Assembly: GCF_000981585.1 (NCBI RefSeq)
Contig: NZ_LN831776.1
Coordinates: 1,875,001 to 1,939,000, forward strand
DNA: 64,000 bases
Origin: Paenibacillus riograndensis SBR5
GTDB lineage: Bacteria; Bacillota; Bacilli; Paenibacillales; Paenibacillaceae
Reading direction: 5' to 3'
The notes beneath the pieces were generated by a model, which worked only from the letters and a program-made list of their open reading frames with translations, searched no databases and was not told the origin of the DNA. Positions 27,109 to 36,040 of the stretch are shown one piece after another; within the stretch, counting starts at the first letter, position 1, and every line of letters starts with the position of its first letter. Made by a program: the position numbers and the translations under genes.

Positions 27109-27696
27109 ATGAATAAAAGGGGAAAAATGGTTACTAGGAACAGTGTAAACAAAAAAACTAAAATGGTTTCAGCCTTATTTCCTGGGTCAGCTTTTAGTGC
27201 TTTAGCTAGTAGGAATAGCGTAAAAAAAATAACTTCTATAAAAACTTCGAAAAAAATGGTTTCGGCCTTAGTTACTGGTTCAGCCTTTAGAGCTTTAGCT
27301 AGTAACAATCAATCCATATTTCCGTTCTCTAGAACTAAAGTTCAATTTGCGAACGAACAATTTGATTTAAATAATGAATATAATCCAAGTTCAAGTACGT
27401 TTGTTCCAAAACAAACTGGTATTTATGCTATTGATTCCAGTGTGGTATTTGGCCCAACCGTTACTAACCAACTAACTTCTATTTCTATGAATGTGCTTGT
27501 AAACAATGCCGTGGTAGCTACGACTTTAAAGAATTTTGTACCAACTGCTGCTTTCTCTGTAAAAATAAGCGCAATTCTCAAGCTACGTGCTGGAGATAGA
27601 GTTGAAATCATATTTAACGCAAATAGGGAAGGACAAATATTCCAATCGGAGTTGGGCAATCAAGTATTCACAGCCTTCCAGGCGGCAAGATTTTAA
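27109..27696 (+). CDS. C1q/TNF-like jelly-roll protein with duplicated N-terminus
   Basis: 195-aa protein, AT-rich compared with its neighbours. Residues 75-195 resemble the trimeric C1q-like fold found in BclA-type exosporium proteins and other Bacillales surface proteins (TGIYAIDSSVVF, then LRAGDRVEIIFN and QVFTAFQAARF). The N-terminal region is unusual: a 19-residue unit KMVSALFPGSAFSALASRN (18-36) is repeated at 49-67 with 15 identities, and the region is rich in Lys and Ser. No collagen-like GXX repeats and no signal peptide are visible. The start is ATG 27109; a GTG three codons upstream is possible. Location on the spore is a guess based on the fold and proximity to sigK. Confidence 0.7.
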   Translation: MNKRGKMVTRNSVNKKTKMVSALFPGSAFSALASRNSVKKITSIKTSKKMVSALVTGSAFRALASNNQSIFPFSRTKVQFANEQFDLNNEYNPSSSTFVPKQTGIYAIDSSVVFGPTVTNQLTSISMNVLVNNAVVATTLKNFVPTAAFSVKISAILKLRAGDRVEIIFNANREGQIFQSELGNQVFTAFQAARF

Positions 27697-27796
27697 TGTG
27701 CAGTTAAGTTTATTTTACGATCTGATTATACGCATATACCGTTCAATTATCCGGCGGAGCAGGATGCCGCCCAGCCGGTCGGCAAGCTCCCCGCAC

Positions 27797-27842
27797 AAGC
27801 CACAACCTGCAAAAGGAATTTTGCAGGCTATGGCTTTTTTTG
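27797..27842 (+). terminator. Rho-independent terminator
   Basis: Long stem AAGCCACAACCTGCAAAA with TTTTGCAGGCTATGGCTT (one mismatch), GGAA loop, then a T run. It ends the C1q-like gene and isolates the importer operon. Confidence 0.85.
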
Positions 27843-27870
27843 TGCCTTAGTTTTTACTTTTTTAAGTTAT

Positions 27871-27967
27871 TACAAAATTGATTTAAGGGAGTACATTTTT
27901 TTATTTTCTCCTGAAGGTAAAATGAAAAATATAAGAGCTCCTTAATACAGTCGGAGGGATGAGAAAT
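27871..27967 (+). promoter_or_regulatory. Regulated promoter/leader of the first sugar importer
   Basis: TTACAAAA, ATTTAAG, GTACATTTTTT, TTTTCTCCTGAAGG and a -10-like TAAAAT (27918-27923) occur in this order. The same series with the same spacing is found at 37884-37983 before the GH43 gene, so the two promoters should share a regulator, most likely the YesN-type response regulator encoded here. Confidence 0.65.
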
Positions 27968-28918
27968 ATGAAAGCGGTTTTAGACAACTCCCGGGAGTAC
28001 GTTGCAACAAAAAAGAAAAATCATTTTCTGCACAACCTCAAAAGAGACAGTCTGTTATATTTTCTTTTGCTGCTGCCTATCGGGTATATCCTGATATTCA
28101 AGTATGCCCCCATCTATGGTCTGGTTATGGCATTCCAGGATTACAACATTTTTGAAGGCATTAAGGGAAGCGAATGGGTAGGACTGGATGTGTTCCGGTT
28201 TATTTTCGAGCAGGACAGCTTCTACCGTGCATTGAAGAATACGCTGGTCCTGAATGTTCTGGACTTGATCGCGGGATTCCCGGCGCCCATTCTGCTGGCA
28301 ATTCTGCTCAACGAAGTGAGACAGGCAGCATTCAAGAAAGTAACCCAGACCGTGTTGTATCTGCCCCACTTTTTGTCCTGGGTGATCATCGGCGGTATGG
28401 TCTATTTGATGTTTTCTAACAGCGGGATGATCAACAATTTCCTGGCGGGCTTCGGACTTGATAAGATTGAGTTTCTGTCACAGAAAACACCTTGGTTGAT
28501 TACCTATATCTCTGTTGGCGTATGGCAAAATATCGGATGGGGCACTATCATCTATCTGGCGGCCATTACCGGAATCAATAAGGAATTGTATGAGGCCTCC
28601 GATATTGACGGCTGCAGCAGGCTTCGCCAAATGTGGCATATTACACTGCCCGGTATCAAGTCGACGATTAATATTTTGCTGATTCTCCAAATTGGCCGAA
28701 TGGTTTCCATCGGGTTCGACCGCCCGTTCGTGATGGGGAATTCACTGGTTAACGAATACTCCGATGTTATCAGTACCTTTGTGTACAGAGTTGGTATTAG
28801 TTCGGGAGATTTCTCCCAGGCAACAGCAGTCGGATTATTCCAATCCGTGGTTGGCCTGGTCCTGCTGCTCTCTGCCAACTTTATCGCCAAAAAATTAGGT
28901 GAGGATGGGATATGGTGA
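27968..28918 (+). CDS. Sugar ABC transporter permease, LplB type
   Basis: 316-aa six-helix permease of the LplB family of carbohydrate importers (CUT1). YFLLLLPIGYILIFKYAPIYG marks TM1 in two parts, and the EAA loop YEASDIDGCSRLRQMWHITLPGI, which docks on the ATPase, is clear. ATG 27968 lies 9 bases after GGAGGG; ATG 27959 is too close to the site. It forms a three-gene unit with a YtcP-type permease and a binding lipoprotein. No ATPase is encoded nearby, so a shared MsmX-like ATPase elsewhere is expected. Confidence 0.92.
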   Translation: MKAVLDNSREYVATKKKNHFLHNLKRDSLLYFLLLLPIGYILIFKYAPIYGLVMAFQDYNIFEGIKGSEWVGLDVFRFIFEQDSFYRALKNTLVLNVLDLIAGFPAPILLAILLNEVRQAAFKKVTQTVLYLPHFLSWVIIGGMVYLMFSNSGMINNFLAGFGLDKIEFLSQKTPWLITYISVGVWQNIGWGTIIYLAAITGINKELYEASDIDGCSRLRQMWHITLPGIKSTINILLILQIGRMVSIGFDRPFVMGNSLVNEYSDVISTFVYRVGISSGDFSQATAVGLFQSVVGLVLLLSANFIAKKLGEDGIW

Positions 28919-29808
28919 GGATGGCGAACAAGAAGGGCAAAAAGAAAAAAATGAATGTGGCGGATATTGTGATTATCGTATTTATTGTAGCATTGTCCTT
29001 TACATGTATTGTTCCGTTCCTATATATGATTGCGCTTTCTTTTAGCTCCAATGAAGCGATTATTGCCCAAAAAGTAGGGCTGTGGCCAGTGGAATTCACG
29101 GCAGAAACGTACAAAACCATCCTGAGCGATGTGGATATGCTGTATACGCTTGGGTACAGTATTGTACTTACGATTTTTTACACTGGGGTATGTATGTTCC
29201 TGACCATTTGTGCAGCGTATCCGTTAACGAAGAAGCGGCTGATGGGAAGAGGCTTTATTTTGACGGCGTTGGTCTTCACCATGTATTTCAGCGGCGGTTT
29301 GATTCCCTCCTATATTCTGGTTAAAAACCTGGGAATGATGAATACGGTGTGGAGCCTGGTTTTGCCGGGTGCCATGAGCGTGTTTAATATGATCATCCTG
29401 AAGACCTTTTTCACTAACCTTCCGGAGAGCCTGGAGGAATCGGCCGCCATTGACGGATGTTCGGATCTGGGCATTCTCATCAAGATTGTGCTGCCCCTCT
29501 CGTTGCCTTCGATCGCCACATTAAGCCTCTTCTATGCGGTGGACAGATGGAACGGATTCCAGGATGCGCTGTTCTACATTACGAAAAAAGAGCTGTATCC
29601 TATGCAGATGAAGCTGTACCAGATCATATCGGCCAATCAGCAGCTGGATAGCCAGCAAGGGGGAGAAGGAAGTATCGGCTCCTACATTGTGCCTGAGTCC
29701 CTGAAAGCGGCCAGCGTTATGTTTACGACCCTCCCGATTTTGTTGATCTATCCCAAGCTGCAGAAGTATTTCGTAGATGGTGTAATGACCGGAGCGATCA
29801 AGGGCTGA
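28912..29808 (+). CDS. Sugar ABC transporter permease, YtcP type
   Basis: 298-aa second permease of the importer, CUT1/YtcP family. Six membrane segments are visible; the EAA loop is EESAAIDGCSDLGILIKIVLPL, with the invariant Gly. It overlaps the LplB-type gene by 7 bases. ATG 28912 has GAGGATGGG at suitable spacing; ATG 28921 is an alternative with no spacing from its site. The pair forms the membrane channel for oligosaccharides bound by the following lipoprotein. Confidence 0.92.
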   Translation: MVRMANKKGKKKKMNVADIVIIVFIVALSFTCIVPFLYMIALSFSSNEAIIAQKVGLWPVEFTAETYKTILSDVDMLYTLGYSIVLTIFYTGVCMFLTICAAYPLTKKRLMGRGFILTALVFTMYFSGGLIPSYILVKNLGMMNTVWSLVLPGAMSVFNMIILKTFFTNLPESLEESAAIDGCSDLGILIKIVLPLSLPSIATLSLFYAVDRWNGFQDALFYITKKELYPMQMKLYQIISANQQLDSQQGGEGSIGSYIVPESLKAASVMFTTLPILLIYPKLQKYFVDGVMTGAIKG

Positions 29809-29933
29809 TGGGCAAACAGATCAAGCTAAAGGGGGTGGGGCATACCCGTTCCGGTGGATGATGGATGTATAGCTACAAGGGATTTGCAGCACGGATGATT
29901 TGCAGGATATTCGACTTGAAAGGGAGGCATACA

Positions 29934-31538
29934 ATGAATACAGGTAAAAAGAAGAGAATAGCAATTCTGTGCAGTACAGCGCTTCTGGCCATTGCAGCAG
30001 CAGGTTGTGGGAATTCTGGCAAGAATAGCAGCGAGGGGGCATCTCAGACTGCGGCAACTGAATCAGCAGCTACTTCTGGTCCGCCTGTTACCTTGACTGT
30101 GGAAGTGTTTGACAGAGGTGTCCAGGGACAGCCGGATTTGAACAACAACATGTGGACCAAATATGTCAATGAAAAATTCGGAAAGCCCAATAACGCTATT
30201 GTAGAATATGTCTCTGTACCCCGTTCGCAAGAAATCGACAAGCTGAATGTGTTGATGGCTGCCGGCGAAGCACCGGATATTTCCTTCACCTATGACGGTA
30301 CTACAGTAACCCGCTATGCCAAAAGCAAGGGCATTTATACACTTGATGAACTGCTGGAGGAGCACGGGCAGCAATTGAAGTCTTATCTGGGCGAAAAAGT
30401 GCTTTCCTACGGGAAATACGAGGGCAAACAAGTCTCAATCCCGGGCAAACGGACTCTGCTTGCCTGGAATGGTATGTTTATCCGCAAGGATTGGCTGGAT
30501 AAGCTGGGAATGCCTGTTCCGACTAATAAGGATGAATTGTACGATACGCTTGTTGCCTTCCGTGACAAGAACCCCGGCAATGTGGATAATGTCATTCCAT
30601 GGGCAACAGCTGCTGCCGGCATGAACTACACCTTTGGTAATCTTATTCAATCCTTCTGGGGTCCGATGACGGAGGAGGAATTCGTTACCACCACCAACTG
30701 GCTGAAGCCCGGCCACAAGGATGCATTCAAATGGCTGAACAAACTGTACAATGAAAAGCTGATCAGCCCCGACTTTGCGCTGGATAAAACAACCAAGCAA
30801 GCGGATGCCGATGTGACCAACGGCAAGGTAGGCTTCTACGCTGCCAACTGGGATTATCCGCTGTCGCAAAAAATCCGTGAGCCGCTGAAGCAAAATGTGC
30901 CGGAGGCCAACTATGTTCCGGTTGATACCTTCAAAAATGACGAAGGCAAATACCTCAAAGAGGTATATAATGAGAATGGAATATTCTCCTTCATTCCCAA
31001 AAGCAGCAAGAACGCGGAGCTGGCGATGAAATATCTGAACTGGATGGCTGAACCGGAAGTGATGTTCTTCCTGCAGTTCGGTGAAGAAGGCGTTAACCAC
31101 AAGCTGGTAGACGGCATCCCGCACGGGATTGCACAGACCGGCGAAAAAATGCAAACGAGCAATTTGAATATGGATTATACGCCGATTGTAAATGGCGCTG
31201 AGCTGGGTGATACCGAAAAGAATGTCAGAACATATGCCGCAGCGCTGGCATCCGGGGACAAGAGTTACGAGAAGCTGGCTACCGATTCCTATAAAATCAA
31301 TACAACGGACGGCTATTCCAGCTTCAACTATGGCGTACCGAACGAAGCCAATATCAAGTACGGCAAAACCTTGGGTGACATGAACAAGCAAATGATTGAC
31401 AGATTGATCGTTGCCAAGCCGGCAGAGTTCGACGCCTTATACGACAAGCTGGTGAAAGAATATATGGACGCCGGCGGCCAGGCTGTTCAAGATGAGAATG
31501 TGAAGAACTACAGAGCAGTCCAAGCCAAGAATAAGTAA
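29934..31538 (+). CDS. Extracellular sugar-binding lipoprotein, LplA type
   Basis: 534-aa solute-binding protein. The signal peptide ends in the lipobox AIAAAGC (Cys about 24), followed by a Ser/Ala-rich tether and a large periplasmic-binding-protein fold of the LplA group (TLTVEVFDRG, then YVSVPRSQEIDKLNVLMAAGEAPD cut into the typical early motif). ATG 29934 follows AAAGGGAGG. It delivers an oligosaccharide to the two permeases upstream. The genes that follow encode a YesN/YesM pair, GH2 and GH43, suggesting a hemicellulose- or arabinan-derived ligand. Confidence 0.92.
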   Translation: MNTGKKKRIAILCSTALLAIAAAGCGNSGKNSSEGASQTAATESAATSGPPVTLTVEVFDRGVQGQPDLNNNMWTKYVNEKFGKPNNAIVEYVSVPRSQEIDKLNVLMAAGEAPDISFTYDGTTVTRYAKSKGIYTLDELLEEHGQQLKSYLGEKVLSYGKYEGKQVSIPGKRTLLAWNGMFIRKDWLDKLGMPVPTNKDELYDTLVAFRDKNPGNVDNVIPWATAAAGMNYTFGNLIQSFWGPMTEEEFVTTTNWLKPGHKDAFKWLNKLYNEKLISPDFALDKTTKQADADVTNGKVGFYAANWDYPLSQKIREPLKQNVPEANYVPVDTFKNDEGKYLKEVYNENGIFSFIPKSSKNAELAMKYLNWMAEPEVMFFLQFGEEGVNHKLVDGIPHGIAQTGEKMQTSNLNMDYTPIVNGAELGDTEKNVRTYAAALASGDKSYEKLATDSYKINTTDGYSSFNYGVPNEANIKYGKTLGDMNKQMIDRLIVAKPAEFDALYDKLVKEYMDAGGQAVQDENVKNYRAVQAKNK

Positions 31539-31549
31539 CCCATCGTAAT

Positions 31550-31598
31550 ATACGGATAAGCCATTGATTGTTCTTCACCGTGGTTTATCCGTATTTCA
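31550..31598 (+). terminator. Rho-independent terminator after the importer
   Basis: 14-bp stem ATACGGATAAGCCA with TGGTTTATCCGTAT (one G-U pair), 17-base loop, short T run. It separates the importer from the two-component genes. Confidence 0.7.
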
Positions 31599-31658
31599 TT
31601 GCTATTCCATGATAGTTTTGCTATTATTCGGAGATTCCATATATTCAGGAGGATACCC

Positions 31659-33101
31659 GTGTATAAGGTCATGATTGTAGATGATGAAGCGTGGGCAATT
31701 AAAGGAATCTGCAACGCCTTTGATTGGGATAAGTATGGGTTTGAAATCGTAGGCCAGTTTAAAAGCGCTTACAATGCCTGGGATGCCATAAGGGCGGATA
31801 AACCAGATCTGGTATTTACGGATATCCGTATGCCGGACATTTCCGGGCTGGATCTGATGAAGAGGGCCAAATCACACGGGCTGGACACTGAGTTTGTCAT
31901 CGTAAGCGGATATGCGGAATTTGAATATGCTCAGGAAGCGCTGCGCTACGGCGCACTGGATTATTTCCTGAAGCCATTGGATATTGATATGGCTGATCAG
32001 TTCATTATGAAGTTGGCCATGCACTTCTCCCGCAGAAGCGAGGCACGCAATCAAATCCTTCTGGATGCGCTGACCTCGGCAGATGAGGACGAGATAAAAC
32101 GCTTATTGCCGTATTCCGGTTGTGCGGCTGTATGCTATTACCAGGTGCTTGCTATCTATTTTGAGGGCGAAAACAAGGATTTCAAAAAGCTGCTGTCTTT
32201 GGAGGGAAAGCCTGTTTATGCTGTGGAAGTTGAAGCCGGGACCAGAAAAATGTTGGTTGTTCTGATAACGGAGCATAGGGCTTATTTGGAAGGGAATTGG
32301 GATGAACGGATTCTGAATAAGACGGGCATCAGCGTTGTGGGCATTAGCAGCATCTCCAGCGAGCTTAAGCATATGAGCAAGCTGATTAAAGAAGCAGACC
32401 TGTCCGCCTCCCGGGTTTTTCTGGAGGAAGCTGCAGGCGCCGTTCACTATGAGCCGAAGCTTCATCTGGTGAAACCATGTATCGATAGGCTCTATAGTAT
32501 CGTTCAGGGGAATCAATTTGACAACATGGATGTGTACATCAAAGGGCTGCAGAAATACTTTAGGGATCATCATCTGGGCATGTGTGAGGTTGTCTACTTG
32601 TGGAATCAGGCAGTCGGAATACTTGTAAACGCATATCCTGAGGAATTGAAGGATATGGAACTGGAATTCCTGAATTATTCCGAGATCAAGGAGCGTTTTG
32701 AACACTTTGAGTCTCTGTGCAGCTTTCTGTATGAGGTCCTGGCCTCTATCAGGCAGGAGAACAGCCGCTCTTTGCAGGAAGGGGACATCCTGTCCTGCTT
32801 CAACAAGATGATAGCCTATATCAACCAGCACTTTGAGCAGAAATTGTATTTGAAGGATTTGTCCGCCCAATTTTTCATCAATCAGGTGTATTGCTGTCAA
32901 TTTTTCAAAAAAAATCTGGGCAAAACTTTCTCCGAATATGTATCGGATCTCAGGATCAAGAAAGCCCGTGAGCTTCTGAAGCAAACAGACCTGTCCATTG
33001 AGAAAATTGCCATTAAGTCCGGGTATGTGGACTATTATTATTTCAATAAAGTTTTCAAGAAGCATTGCGGGATGACGCCCACCAAATTCAGAAAAAGTTA
33101 G
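31659..33101 (+). CDS. YesN-type response regulator with AraC DNA-binding domain
   Basis: 480-aa two-component response regulator. The receiver domain (1-125) has VDDE, phospho-acceptor D55 in LVFTDIRMPD and the FLKPLD lysine. A long central region follows, then an AraC-type double helix-turn-helix (about 385-480) with DLSAQFFINQVYCCQFFKK and IEKIAIKSGYVDYYYFNKVFKK. It starts with GTG 31659, 6 bases after AGGAGG. It is followed after 20 bases by its kinase. It probably activates the two near-identical promoters at 27871 and 37884. Confidence 0.92.
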   Translation: MYKVMIVDDEAWAIKGICNAFDWDKYGFEIVGQFKSAYNAWDAIRADKPDLVFTDIRMPDISGLDLMKRAKSHGLDTEFVIVSGYAEFEYAQEALRYGALDYFLKPLDIDMADQFIMKLAMHFSRRSEARNQILLDALTSADEDEIKRLLPYSGCAAVCYYQVLAIYFEGENKDFKKLLSLEGKPVYAVEVEAGTRKMLVVLITEHRAYLEGNWDERILNKTGISVVGISSISSELKHMSKLIKEADLSASRVFLEEAAGAVHYEPKLHLVKPCIDRLYSIVQGNQFDNMDVYIKGLQKYFRDHHLGMCEVVYLWNQAVGILVNAYPEELKDMELEFLNYSEIKERFEHFESLCSFLYEVLASIRQENSRSLQEGDILSCFNKMIAYINQHFEQKLYLKDLSAQFFINQVYCCQFFKKNLGKTFSEYVSDLRIKKARELLKQTDLSIEKIAIKSGYVDYYYFNKVFKKHCGMTPTKFRKS

Positions 33102-33121
33102 GATGAACGGAGGGGCGGCCC

Positions 33122-34951
33122 ATGAAGACCAGTAAATTGAAATTGAAACATCAGATATGGCTTATCTTTTTTTTCTCTATCGTTATATTCACAGTCATGG
33201 AATTTTATTTTTTTTATAGTTTCTCTAATTTAACCCAGAAGAGAGCCGCCACTTACGGCAACCAGATGATTGAGCAAACACGCCGCAAGATTGATTCTGT
33301 GTTTAATGATATCAGGGTCAGCACCAGCATTGCGGTCAATAGCAAACTGATTCAGGAGTTTTCCGTAGTGGATGATGATTACAAAAGGGCGTTTGATAGT
33401 GGTCCATATGCACTGGATCTCATGGAATATATGAGGTCCTTCAATTCCTATGTGAGCGGCATTGTAATTAATGACATCCGCGGAAGGCGGCTTTACAGTC
33501 TGGAGTCTGCAAGCGGCGATATTTTTTACATCAATCGTTATGAAGCCTTTATTCGCAAGTATAAGGATGATCCTTCGCTTCGGGAGAAGGGGATGTTCAC
33601 CACGATTTTAAAAGATGACAGAACAGACACGGAACAGTTCTTCTATATCGCTCCGATTGTGGAGACGATTGGGGGAATCCATTTCTCCCAAATTACGGGT
33701 TACTGCACAGTAATGGTCAATATGGAAAAGATGCAGGGGCTTGTGAAAAATACGGAATTAACGCAGAGCTCCACCTTGTACATTCTGAATAACCGGGATG
33801 AGGTGATTGCATCCACGAATTCCAATGCCCGAGGTACGTTGTTCAGAGATGTTCTGTCTATGGATAAGGACATCTTGCTTAACGGCGTAAAAGCAAACAT
33901 CGACGGGGAAGATATTCTTGTCCAGGTCAAGGGATTGGAGCAAGCAGACGGGTGGCGGGTTGTTAGTATGATTCCGGTGCATGAACTGACCGCGGATATG
34001 GCTCCCATGCGGAAGGTCAGCATTATCGTAGGCATTGGAATTATTCTAACCATGATTATAACAGGCAGTTTTTTTATGAACAATCTGATGCGTCCGGTGA
34101 TGGGACTTGTTATGGATATGAAGAGGGTGGGGAGGCGGGACATGGGCTTCCGCATTAAAGTCCGGTTTACCAATGAGGTAGGCTTGCTAGCCTGCGACAT
34201 TAACCGGATGATGGATGAAATGGAGGAAATGGCAAGAGATATGTTCAATACCCAGGCCAGATTATATGAATCCGAGCTGAGCCAGAAGCAGGCGGAATTT
34301 TCTGCCCTGCAAAGCCAAATCAATCCCCACTTTCTCTATAATACGCTGAATTGTATCAGCAGCATCGGATTGGAATACGGAAGCAGGGAGATTGCGCAAA
34401 TTACATTTTGCATGTCTAAAATCTTTCGGTACAGCATCAAAAAGGATGATCTTGTACAGATCTGGGAAGAAGTTGACTGTATTCAGGCTTATATGAAGAT
34501 TATCTTAATCCGGTACGAGAATAAATTCTCCATGGAGCTTGATGTGGAGGACAGGCTGCTCAAAATGAAAACGCCGAAGATGATACTCCAGCCCATTGTG
34601 GAGAATTCCGTCTACCATGGGCTGGAGCGCATGGACCAAGGGGGGCGGCTCCTGGTTACCGGGAGTATCGATGTGCATGGAGATGTGTGCTTCTGTATTA
34701 CAGATACAGGGAGGGGAATGGAGCCGGAGGAGCTGGCCGCTCTCCAGGCCAAGCTGGGCATGGAGTACCGGGAGCAGGCATCAGAAGGCCAACCGGCAAA
34801 AGGCATTGGGCTAACGAATATCCATAACAGGCTCCGGATGCTGTTTGGAGAGGGTTACGGGATCACCATAGAAAGCCGGTTCGGCGAGGGGACAACAGTG
34901 ACTGTGAAGATTCCAAAGCTGTTAGACGACCGCAAACCATTGGAAGAGTAG
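33122..34951 (+). CDS. YesM-type sensor histidine kinase
   Basis: 609-aa membrane kinase with two transmembrane helices (about 11-33 and 299-320) flanking an extracellular Cache-like sensor. A HAMP linker (about 320-372), a His_kinase domain with H403 in QINPHFLYNTLN, and an HATPase with PIVENSVYHGLE (N box) and DTGRGM (G1) follow. This is the LytS/YesM class that senses carbohydrates or the binding protein itself. The start follows GGAGGGGC. It forms an operon with the YesN-type regulator. Confidence 0.92.
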   Translation: MKTSKLKLKHQIWLIFFFSIVIFTVMEFYFFYSFSNLTQKRAATYGNQMIEQTRRKIDSVFNDIRVSTSIAVNSKLIQEFSVVDDDYKRAFDSGPYALDLMEYMRSFNSYVSGIVINDIRGRRLYSLESASGDIFYINRYEAFIRKYKDDPSLREKGMFTTILKDDRTDTEQFFYIAPIVETIGGIHFSQITGYCTVMVNMEKMQGLVKNTELTQSSTLYILNNRDEVIASTNSNARGTLFRDVLSMDKDILLNGVKANIDGEDILVQVKGLEQADGWRVVSMIPVHELTADMAPMRKVSIIVGIGIILTMIITGSFFMNNLMRPVMGLVMDMKRVGRRDMGFRIKVRFTNEVGLLACDINRMMDEMEEMARDMFNTQARLYESELSQKQAEFSALQSQINPHFLYNTLNCISSIGLEYGSREIAQITFCMSKIFRYSIKKDDLVQIWEEVDCIQAYMKIILIRYENKFSMELDVEDRLLKMKTPKMILQPIVENSVYHGLERMDQGGRLLVTGSIDVHGDVCFCITDTGRGMEPEELAALQAKLGMEYREQASEGQPAKGIGLTNIHNRLRMLFGEGYGITIESRFGEGTTVTVKIPKLLDDRKPLEE

Positions 34952-34983
34952 CAGGAAATTATGCCGCTCTGCCGGGCAGGCCA

Positions 34984-35892
34984 CTACACCGTAATGGTTA
35001 CCCGGATATCCTGAGGATAGTTGCCGAACCCTTTGCCGAAAAGGCTGACACCTCCACAGTGGACCGCGGTTTCCGGGCAGGAAATGCGGAAGCGCAGCTC
35101 CTGCCCCGCCCGGATATTCAATTGGCCGATGCGGGTGCCGGAGAACTGGACGCCGTCGATAAAGGTGCCGTTGTCGGTGATGGACAAGGTTTTGTGCAAT
35201 CCGTATTGGGTATCCACCCACCAGGACGGGGTATACTGACCCCGCCTGCTCCCAAAGTCTCCCGGGCAGGTCCAGGTGGCCAGGTCCAGGCCGTTGACGG
35301 AGAACGTAATGTCCGACGGCCAATTGTCGTTATACTTAGGGGCTTCTGAGCATATTTCCAGGGATATTGACAGGGACGAAGCGCTCTGGTTCCCCACTAG
35401 ATAGTTGGGAATCCGGTATTCCACAAAGCCGCTGGCGAACCACAGAAGCTCGGCCTTTGTATGTTCGGGATCATCGAAGTAACGAGGATCGTCCAACATG
35501 CCGATCAGCTTCTCCGGCGAAGCTAATCCGCACGTTGGGCGGACTTCGTATGCATAATACTGCCCGACGGGCAAATCCACGGTTAATTGGTTCTGGTCCG
35601 GCTGCTCCTCCGCAGCGCTTGACCGCAGCACCAATGTCAGCTGGTCAAGCTTCAGTGTGCAGCGCTTCTGGGTGCCCCGTTTGCCCGCCAAATTCTCTGT
35701 GGCCACAATGCCGGCTTCCTCCAGCTTCAGAATATGCTTGGTGATAATAGCTGAGGAGAGCCCAAGGGCTTCCGCCAATTCCCCGATATTATAGGGTTTC
35801 TCATTCATTAGCTCGATCATGCGCACCCGGGTATCCGATGAAAAACACTCCAAAATCCGCATATTTGCTGTTGTTACATCCACCTTCATCAT
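34984..35892 (-). CDS. ArsR-like winged-helix regulator with large C-terminal sensor domain
   Basis: 302-aa regulator. Residues 10-80 form an ArsR/DeoR-like winged helix (TRVRMIELMNEKPYNIGEL, then LGLSSAIITKHILKLEEAG). The remaining 220 residues are an uncommon beta-rich domain with many Trp, Tyr and Gly (PSWWVDTQYGLHKTLS), which may bind a sugar. Start at 35892, 5 bases after AGGAG. It is divergent from the GH2 gene, and a tandem repeat overlaps that gene's -35, so it probably represses GH2 until its ligand is present. Its exact family name is not certain. Confidence 0.8.
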   Translation of the reverse strand: MMKVDVTTANMRILECFSSDTRVRMIELMNEKPYNIGELAEALGLSSAIITKHILKLEEAGIVATENLAGKRGTQKRCTLKLDQLTLVLRSSAAEEQPDQNQLTVDLPVGQYYAYEVRPTCGLASPEKLIGMLDDPRYFDDPEHTKAELLWFASGFVEYRIPNYLVGNQSASSLSISLEICSEAPKYNDNWPSDITFSVNGLDLATWTCPGDFGSRRGQYTPSWWVDTQYGLHKTLSITDNGTFIDGVQFSGTRIGQLNIRAGQELRFRISCPETAVHCGGVSLFGKGFGNYPQDIRVTITV

Positions 35893-35920
35893 TTCACTCT
35901 CCTGACTGTTTCGATTATAT

Positions 35921-35960
35921 AACTTAAAAGTTAACAAATCAACTTGAATGTTGACATAAT
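35921..35960 (+). promoter_or_regulatory. Tandem 20-bp operator for the ArsR-like regulator
   Basis: Two adjacent units, AACTTAAAAGTTAAC... and AACTTGAATGTTGAC..., agree at 14 of 20 positions (13 of the first 16). The second covers the -35 box of the GH2 promoter, a classical repressor position. Confidence 0.65.
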
Positions 35961-35979
35961 GGAAAACTGTGCTTATTAT
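35951..35979 (+). promoter_or_regulatory. Sigma-A promoter of the GH2 gene
   Basis: TTGACA (35951-35956), 17-base spacer, TATTAT (35974-35979). This is a near-consensus promoter 61 bases before the GH2 start. Confidence 0.85.
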
Positions 35980-36040
35980 ATTAACTGAAATGTGATGAAG
36001 TTAATCTGTACATTATCTAATTGAAAGGGATGTCAAAACC

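Noticed and set aside
30435..31391. 318-codon antisense frame opposite the sugar-binding lipoprotein gene
   Set aside because: It mirrors a clearly coding gene with a lipobox and binding-protein motifs; the antisense product shows no family features.
32103..33065. 320-codon antisense frame opposite the response regulator
   Set aside because: The sense strand encodes receiver and AraC domains with the expected key residues; the antisense frame is a codon-usage shadow.
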